DNA of 38,978 nucleotides from Corynebacterium striatum ATCC 6940 (GTDB taxonomy: Bacteria > Actinomycetota > Actinomycetes > Mycobacteriales > Mycobacteriaceae), in the NCBI RefSeq assembly GCF_000159135.1, contig NZ_GG667520.1:103969-142946 (forward strand), written 5' to 3'. Under the pieces are notes generated by a model. The model saw nothing but the letters and a program-made list of their open reading frames with translations, was not told the DNA's origin and did not search any database. Below, one piece after another: positions 34,310-38,978 of the stretch. Position 1 is the stretch's first letter; every line of letters begins with the position of its first letter. Made by a program: the position numbers and the translations under genes.

Positions 34310-35170
34310 ATGGCCCACACTTCCACCACCGTTGGCGAGGTCCGCCGCGTCCTTGAAGAGGCATATCCACCGCACTTGGCTGAGAGCTGGGATGCGGTCG
34401 GTCTCATTTGCGGCGACCCGGACGATTCCGTTACCAAAGTCGCCTTCGCCTTGGACTGCACCCAGTCTGTGGCGGAGCAGGCCGTTGCCAGCGGGGCGCA
34501 GATGCTCGTTGTTCACCACCCGCTTCTTTTGCGCGGAGTGACCTCCGTGGCGGCTGATACCCCCAAAGGCAAGGTCATCCACACCCTGATCAAGGGCGGC
34601 GTTGCGCTGTTTGCCGCGCACACCAATGCGGACAAGGCGCGCCCCGGCGTCAATGACAAGCTTGCGTTGCTGGTGGGAATCGAGCCAGGCCGCCCCGTCG
34701 TGCCGCACGAGCGCTTTGACGGCGAGGTTCCCGCGGATGCGCTGGGTCTTGGCCGCATCGGCGAGCTGCCCGAGCCATTGACCCTGCGCGAGTTCACACA
34801 GCAGGTGGCGAACGCGCTGCCGGAAACCGCCTGGGGGATTCGCGCGGCGGGTGACCCGGAGGGTGTCGTCAAGCGAGTTGCCGTATCCAGCGGCTCCGGG
34901 GATTCGTTCCTGGACACCGCGCGCGAGCTGGGCGTGGACGTCTATGTCACCTCGGATCTGCGCCACCACCCCGTGGACGAGCACCTACGCGCCGGGGGAC
35001 CTGCCGTCATCGATACGGCCCACTGGGCCAGCGAGTTTCCGTGGACCTCGCAGGCGCGCGATATCGTGGTGGAAGCATTAAAGGTGGATACTGAAATCAT
35101 CAAGCTGCGCACCGACCCATGGACTATCTCTGCGCATGGGGAAAATCATGAGCAGCCAAAGGAGAACTAA
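34310..35170 (+). CDS. Nif3-like dinuclear metal centre protein
   Basis: The 286-residue protein is a Nif3/YbgI/GTP cyclohydrolase I type 2 homologue. Metal ligands are visible in MLVVHHPLLLRG (near 66-77), the AAHTNADKARPGVND segment (about 100-114) and the late VIDTAHWASEFPW (about 240-252). The cellular role is unknown; proposed functions include metal chaperone and hydrolase. It is short compared with members that carry an inserted PII-like domain. GAAGGAGG lies 7 bases before the ATG, which decides against the GTG at 34283. First gene of a tight cluster with the zinc-ribbon protein (no gap) and RNase HI. Confidence 0.9.
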   Translation: MAHTSTTVGEVRRVLEEAYPPHLAESWDAVGLICGDPDDSVTKVAFALDCTQSVAEQAVASGAQMLVVHHPLLLRGVTSVAADTPKGKVIHTLIKGGVALFAAHTNADKARPGVNDKLALLVGIEPGRPVVPHERFDGEVPADALGLGRIGELPEPLTLREFTQQVANALPETAWGIRAAGDPEGVVKRVAVSSGSGDSFLDTARELGVDVYVTSDLRHHPVDEHLRAGGPAVIDTAHWASEFPWTSQARDIVVEALKVDTEIIKLRTDPWTISAHGENHEQPKEN

Positions 35171-35884
35171 ATGAAACTGACACAGCAACTGCAGCCTGTC
35201 CTACTGGAACTTGCTAACCTGGAGCGCTCCCAAGGCGTGGGCGGCGAGAAGGTCGTCCCAGAACAGCAGGAGTACGAGCAGGCTCAAGCAAAGCACAAGC
35301 GGCTTGTCGACGCCGCCGGTTCCGCCCAGCTCGCAGTCGACGACATGGAGCTGGAAATCCTGCGCATCCAGGCCGATGAGCGCAAGCTGCGTCAGCGCGA
35401 GCGCGATGACAAGGCCCAGCTGGGCGCCGAGGTCGATCCGGAGCGCCGCAAGGACCTGGAGCATGACCTGTACGCTGCGAAGTCCCGCATTGCGGATCTG
35501 ATGAGTGAGCTGCAGGAAGCCCACAACGAGATTCACGCCCTGCGTTCCAACCGTGACGTACACGGTGCGCGCGTGGACGAGTCGCAGCGTCAACTGGAGG
35601 TTCTCGCACGTGCCGCGGAGGCAGCTAACGACGCCGCCGCGAAGCAGGCGGACCCGGCTATCCGCATCGGTGAGCTGCGCGCGCAGCTGCCTGCCGACGT
35701 CCTCGCAGACTACGACACCGTGCGCCACGAGAACGGGGTGGGCGCTGCCGCGTTCAAGGGCCGCGCCTGCGGCGGCTGCTTCATCGTGTTGCCGCCGGCT
35801 GAGCAAAACGCCGTGCGCAATGCGCCTGCCGACGTCCTCCCGCAGTGCAGCGACTGCGGCTCCTTCTTGGTGCGTCCTGCCTAA
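35171..35884 (+). CDS. CT398-type coiled-coil zinc-ribbon protein
   Basis: The 237-residue protein has a long coiled-coil (about 10-180, rich in Glu, Arg, Gln and Ala) followed by a C-terminal zinc ribbon. The zinc ligands are C200/C203 in RACGGCFIVL and C226/C229 in PQCSDCGSFL. The family (DUF164, zf-RING_7) is thought to bind nucleic acid or act in secretion-like assemblies, without proof. It starts directly after the Nif3 stop (ATG with AAGGAGAA in the end of Nif3). Its TAA overlaps the ATG of the RNase HI gene (TAATG). The three genes are clearly one transcriptional unit. Confidence 0.9.
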   Translation: MKLTQQLQPVLLELANLERSQGVGGEKVVPEQQEYEQAQAKHKRLVDAAGSAQLAVDDMELEILRIQADERKLRQRERDDKAQLGAEVDPERRKDLEHDLYAAKSRIADLMSELQEAHNEIHALRSNRDVHGARVDESQRQLEVLARAAEAANDAAAKQADPAIRIGELRAQLPADVLADYDTVRHENGVGAAAFKGRACGGCFIVLPPAEQNAVRNAPADVLPQCSDCGSFLVRPA

Positions 35885-37059
35885 TGAAGCTGGTTATTTT
35901 TGCTGACGGTGGCTCCCGTGGCAACCCGGGCATCGCGGGCTCTGGCACGGCTGTCTACTCCGCTGACCGCAAGCAGCTGCTGCGGGAAATCGCGTATGTG
36001 GTGGGCACAAAGTCCACCAACAACGTGGCTGAGTATCACGGCTTGCTGCGCGGTTTGGAGGCCGCCGTGGAGATGGGCGCGGACGACGTCGACTTCTACA
36101 TGGACTCCAAGCTCGTGGTCGAGCAGATGAATGGGCGCTGGAAAATCAAGCACCCCGACATGCAGGCTTTGGCGTTGGAAGCACGCAAACTCATCGACCA
36201 GATTGGCAGCTTCACGCTGACCTGGGTGCCGCGTGCCAAGAACAAGGCTGCCGACGCCCTGTCCAACGTGGCGATGGATGCTGCCGCTGCGGGTGCCCCG
36301 GTGGGAATCGTGGGCGCGGGGGAAGAGACCGCAGACAGCCCCAACAGCGCCACCGAGCCCGCGGCAGATACCGCAGCGCCGCAGCCCAGCGACTGGATGA
36401 CCGAGCAAGGCCCAGTCACGCGCTTTATCCTCGTGCGCCACGGCCAGACCGAGATGTCCGCTGCCAAGCAGTACTCCGGCCATGCTGACCCAGAGCTGAC
36501 CGAGCTGGGAAAGAAGCAGGCGCTCGCAGCCGCGCAGGCACTCGCCGAGACACAGGTCGACGCCATCGTCTGCTCGCCGCTCAAGCGCTGCCAGCAGACC
36601 GCCCAAGCCATCGCGGCCAGCGTGCGCCCCGCTCATCCCGACGGTACCGAGGGCGAAAAGTTGAGCATTGAGACAGTCGAGGGTCTTATCGAAGTCGACT
36701 TTGGTCTCTGGGAGGGCAAGACTTTCGCGCAAGCGCATGCCACGGACGAGGAGCTGCACAGCCAGTGGCTCGAGGATCCTTCCGTGGCCTGCCCCGGCGG
36801 CGAGTCCTTGCAGCAGGTTCACCGCCGCGTGCGCAAGACCCGCCAGGAGTTGCAGGAAAAGTACGCGGGCAAGACCGTGGTCGTGGTCTCCCACGTCAAC
36901 CCCATCAAGTCGTTTATCCGCCAAAGCTTGGACGCAGGACCGGTGACGTTTAATCGCTTGTTCTTGGACTTGGCGTCGATAAGCATTGCGGAATTCTGGG
37001 ACGGCGGCTCTATGCTGCGCGGCTTCAACGATGTGGGGCATTTGCGGGCTCTGGGCTAG
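35884..37059 (+). CDS. Bifunctional RNase HI / acid phosphatase
   Basis: The 391-residue fusion has an RNase HI domain at 1-130 with catalytic D8 (FADGGSRGNP), E50 (NNVAEYHG) and D74 (YMDSKLVV), which removes RNA from RNA-DNA hybrids. An acidic Ala/Pro linker (about 135-175) leads to a histidine phosphatase domain at 178-391, with R185-H186-G187 (ILVRHGQTE), SPLKRCQQT and the second histidine in VVVSHVNPIK. The same fusion in mycobacteria (Rv2228c type) has both RNase H and alpha-ribazole/acid phosphatase activity. The ATG overlaps the previous stop by one base. rnpB begins about 10 bases after its stop. Confidence 0.95.
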   Translation: MKLVIFADGGSRGNPGIAGSGTAVYSADRKQLLREIAYVVGTKSTNNVAEYHGLLRGLEAAVEMGADDVDFYMDSKLVVEQMNGRWKIKHPDMQALALEARKLIDQIGSFTLTWVPRAKNKAADALSNVAMDAAAAGAPVGIVGAGEETADSPNSATEPAADTAAPQPSDWMTEQGPVTRFILVRHGQTEMSAAKQYSGHADPELTELGKKQALAAAQALAETQVDAIVCSPLKRCQQTAQAIAASVRPAHPDGTEGEKLSIETVEGLIEVDFGLWEGKTFAQAHATDEELHSQWLEDPSVACPGGESLQQVHRRVRKTRQELQEKYAGKTVVVVSHVNPIKSFIRQSLDAGPVTFNRLFLDLASISIAEFWDGGSMLRGFNDVGHLRALG

Positions 37060-37069
37060 ACTGTAACGC

Positions 37070-37515
37070 GCGAATGAGCCGACCGGGTGAACGCGTCCTT
37101 TCCGAACCAACCTCCACGAGGGGTAAGGCGGGGGACGAGGAAAGTCCGGACTCCACAGAGCACAGTGGTTGCTAACGGCAACCCGGGGCGACCCGCGGGC
37201 AAGTGCAACAGAAAGTAGACCGCCGCACGACTTCGCTACGCCGCGTCGTACGAAGATCCGTGAGGTAAGGGTGAAACGGTGAGTTAAGAGCTCACCAGCA
37301 CCGTCAGTGATGGCGGTGGCTGGGTAAACCCCACTGGGAGCAAGGCATCATGGCCGGCACACTGCGGGCTTGATCAGGCGTTTGAAGGCTGCTCGCTTTA
37401 GCCTGAAGGTAGCTGCTTGAACCAACTGGCAACGGTTGGTCTAGATGGATGTTCACCGCCGCACGCTTGATGTGTGCGGGAAGACAGAATCCGGCTTATA
37501 GGCCGGCTCATTCGC
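37070..37515 (+). ncRNA. rnpB: RNase P RNA, class A
   Basis: The 5' and 3' ends pair (GCGAATGAGCC with GGCTCATTCGC). Universal elements are present in order: GAGGAAAGTCCGG (CR-I, near 37137), ACAGAAAGTAGACCGCC (P4 5' side, near 37208), GGTAAGGGTGAAAC (CR-II/III, near 37264), and late AGACAGAATCCGGCTTATA (CR-V, near 37483). This is the catalytic RNA that matures tRNA 5' ends. The small frames within it are not genes. Confidence 0.97.
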
Positions 37516-37541
37516 CCACTTTTCTGGAACAATGGGGCAGC

Positions 37542-38945
37542 ATGAAGCTTTATGCAGCTCCTTTAAACTTCCGCACGATTGCCGAGGAGTGCTCTGTTCC
37601 CACCGACTTCAGCCAGGAGGTCCTCGATGAGGCCCAGGCTGCGCAGGATCGCTATGTCACGCAGCGCCGCGACGCGCGCGATATCCCGCTGGTGACCATC
37701 GATCCAAAGGGGTCCATGGACTTGGACCAAGCGGTGTGCATCGAGGCTCGTAACGGGGGCTACCGGGTCTTTTACGCTATTGCTGACGTCGCCGCGTTCG
37801 TCGAGCCCGGCAGCGCCCTGGAGGATGAGACCTTCCGTCGCGGGCAGACCATCTACCTGCCGGACGAGCCGGAGCGCCTGCACCCGCCGCAGCTTTCGGA
37901 GGACAAGGCATCGCTGCTTGCCGACGTCGACCGCCCCGCCGTTCTCTGGACTATCGACCTTGACTCGGCGGGCGAGGTCGAGGACTTCGCCGTGGAGCGC
38001 GCGCTGGTGCGCTCGCGGGCGCGATTGGACTACGAGGGGGTGCATGAGGATCTTGCGGCAGGCCGCCTGCATTCCTCGATTGCGCTTTTGCCGCAGGTGG
38101 GCAAGCTGCGCCAGGCGTCTTCGCTGCACCGAGAGGCGATTAACCTGCGTTTGCCTTCCCAAAGCGTGGAGGAATTCGAGGAGGACGGTCAGCACCGCTA
38201 TGAGCTGGTCATCGAGCCGCGCTACGAGGTGATGGACTACAACTCGGAGATTTCACTGCTCACCGGCATGTGCGCGGGCCAGCTGATGGAGTCGAAGGGG
38301 ATTGGTCTGCTGCGCACGTTGCCTGCCGCAACTCGGGAGGCGGAGGAGGAGTTCCGCAGCGAGGTCGAGGAATTGGGCTTTGCGCTTGGCGAAGGCTCGA
38401 TTACCGAGTTCCTGCAGGGCCTCGATGCCGATTCGCCGCGTGGCATGGCCGCGATGCGCGAGGCGCAGCGCTTGTTGCGCGGTGCCGGCTACGTGTGGCT
38501 GCAGGATGATGAGGCGGAGGTCCACGCTGGAATCGGTGGATACTATGCCCACGTGACGGCGCCGCTGCGCCGTCTGGCTGATCGCTTTGCCACTGAGGTG
38601 TGCTTGGCGCTTGCCAATGAACAAGAGGTTCCGGAGTGGGTCAGTGCGCGAGCAGGTGACTTGGTGGAGACGATGAGCAGCACGTCCCGCTTGGCTTCCC
38701 AGGTGGACAAGGCATGTCTCAACTTGACCGAAGCGACGGTGCTGGCGCCGTGGGTGGGTAGCAACTTCGAGGCCATCGTGGTGCAAGGCGGGGCCAAGCG
38801 TGAGAAGGCCCGACTCTTTGTGACCCAGCCGCCGGTGTTTGCGGAGGCGGTGGGCAACCCAGAGACGGGCGGTCAGGTCACTGTTTCCCTGGTTAAGGCG
38901 GATGTCCAGACGCGGGAAGTGCTCTTTGCTTGGCCAGCAGACTAG
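37542..38945 (+). CDS. Short RNB-domain exoribonuclease
   Basis: The 467-residue protein is nearly all an RNase II/R catalytic (RNB) domain, about residues 40-400. The cold-shock domains and the C-terminal S1 domain of classical RNase II/R are largely absent. The metal site reads DPKGSMDLDQA: D54, D60 and D62 are kept, but the fourth aspartate of the usual DxDD motif is Q63, a change I associate with an actinobacterial branch. GYYAHVTAPLRRLADRF near 347 is the conserved tail with the RNA-gripping arginines. The ATG at 37542 has GGGG upstream; the longer open frame from 37449 would overlap rnpB. It probably degrades structured or tRNA-like RNAs. Confidence 0.88.
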   Translation: MKLYAAPLNFRTIAEECSVPTDFSQEVLDEAQAAQDRYVTQRRDARDIPLVTIDPKGSMDLDQAVCIEARNGGYRVFYAIADVAAFVEPGSALEDETFRRGQTIYLPDEPERLHPPQLSEDKASLLADVDRPAVLWTIDLDSAGEVEDFAVERALVRSRARLDYEGVHEDLAAGRLHSSIALLPQVGKLRQASSLHREAINLRLPSQSVEEFEEDGQHRYELVIEPRYEVMDYNSEISLLTGMCAGQLMESKGIGLLRTLPAATREAEEEFRSEVEELGFALGEGSITEFLQGLDADSPRGMAAMREAQRLLRGAGYVWLQDDEAEVHAGIGGYYAHVTAPLRRLADRFATEVCLALANEQEVPEWVSARAGDLVETMSSTSRLASQVDKACLNLTEATVLAPWVGSNFEAIVVQGGAKREKARLFVTQPPVFAEAVGNPETGGQVTVSLVKADVQTREVLFAWPAD

Positions 38946-38978
38946 ACAGTAAGGACTCTTTAGCGCGGTTTTAGCGTG

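Noticed and set aside
35881..37110. 409-codon minus-strand frame opposite RNase HI
   Set aside because: Antisense shadow; the plus strand encodes two complete catalytic domains.
37449..37541. Upstream extension of the RNB gene
   Set aside because: It would begin inside rnpB; the ATG at 37542 with a purine-rich site is sufficient.

Overview
The window is a high-GC actinobacterial chromosome segment, most probably from a Corynebacterium. The marks of that genus are a MscCG-type mechanosensitive channel with an extra C-terminal membrane segment, a homodimeric AceE preceded by a RamB-like box, a bifunctional RNase HI/acid phosphatase next to a class A RNase P RNA, a CT398-type zinc-ribbon protein and a DUF3052 protein. 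I could not fix the species from sequence alone.

Positions 1-14,800 are accessory and scarred. A small membrane-protein ORF is followed on the minus strand by a complete four-gene Wadjet type I anti-plasmid system (jetA-jetB-jetC-jetD, also called MksFEBG, about 745-7348) with overlapping start and stop codons. Then come an Ohr peroxidase gene, a decayed IS3-family element (7971-9277), a fragment of a second IS3-type transposase, and a DUF3800 RNase H-fold gene with a 31-bp palindrome in front of it and a frameshift near its end. Next are a frameshifted DeoR-family regulator, a YrhK-like membrane protein whose reading frame runs into the antisense of that regulator, and a two-gene unit. That unit pairs an excisionase-like HTH protein with an uncharacterised 341-aa protein ending in a DUF3039-like zinc motif; it sits behind an inverted-repeat operator and is the best candidate for an undescribed (toxin-antitoxin-like or defence) system. 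A small secreted protein and the deletion-riddled remains of a secretory lipase close this part.

Positions 14,800-20,300 hold a deoxynucleoside catabolism locus: a SorC-type DeoR regulator, an operator/promoter, deoD (purine nucleoside phosphorylase), an MFS transporter, deoC (deoxyribose-phosphate aldolase) and a phosphohexomutase-family enzyme that probably acts as the phosphopentomutase. Together they would import a nucleoside, release the base, isomerise the pentose 1-phosphate and split it into glyceraldehyde 3-phosphate and acetaldehyde. A terminator follows.

Positions 20,400-28,000 carry envelope and housekeeping functions: a TRIC-family channel, MscCG, a beta-lactamase-fold serine hydrolase, a secreted PHB-depolymerase-like esterase, a small unknown protein, a NagD-like phosphatase cotranscribed with an acyl carrier protein, and an alpha/beta hydrolase. 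A repeat-rich intergenic stretch (27,981-28,283) lies between convergent genes.

Positions 28,300-38,978 are conserved core: aceE, DUF3052, tRNA-Val(TAC), an HAD phosphatase, SURF1, a low-molecular-weight tyrosine phosphatase, Nif3, a CT398 zinc-ribbon protein, RNase HI/acid phosphatase, rnpB and a short RNB-domain exoribonuclease.
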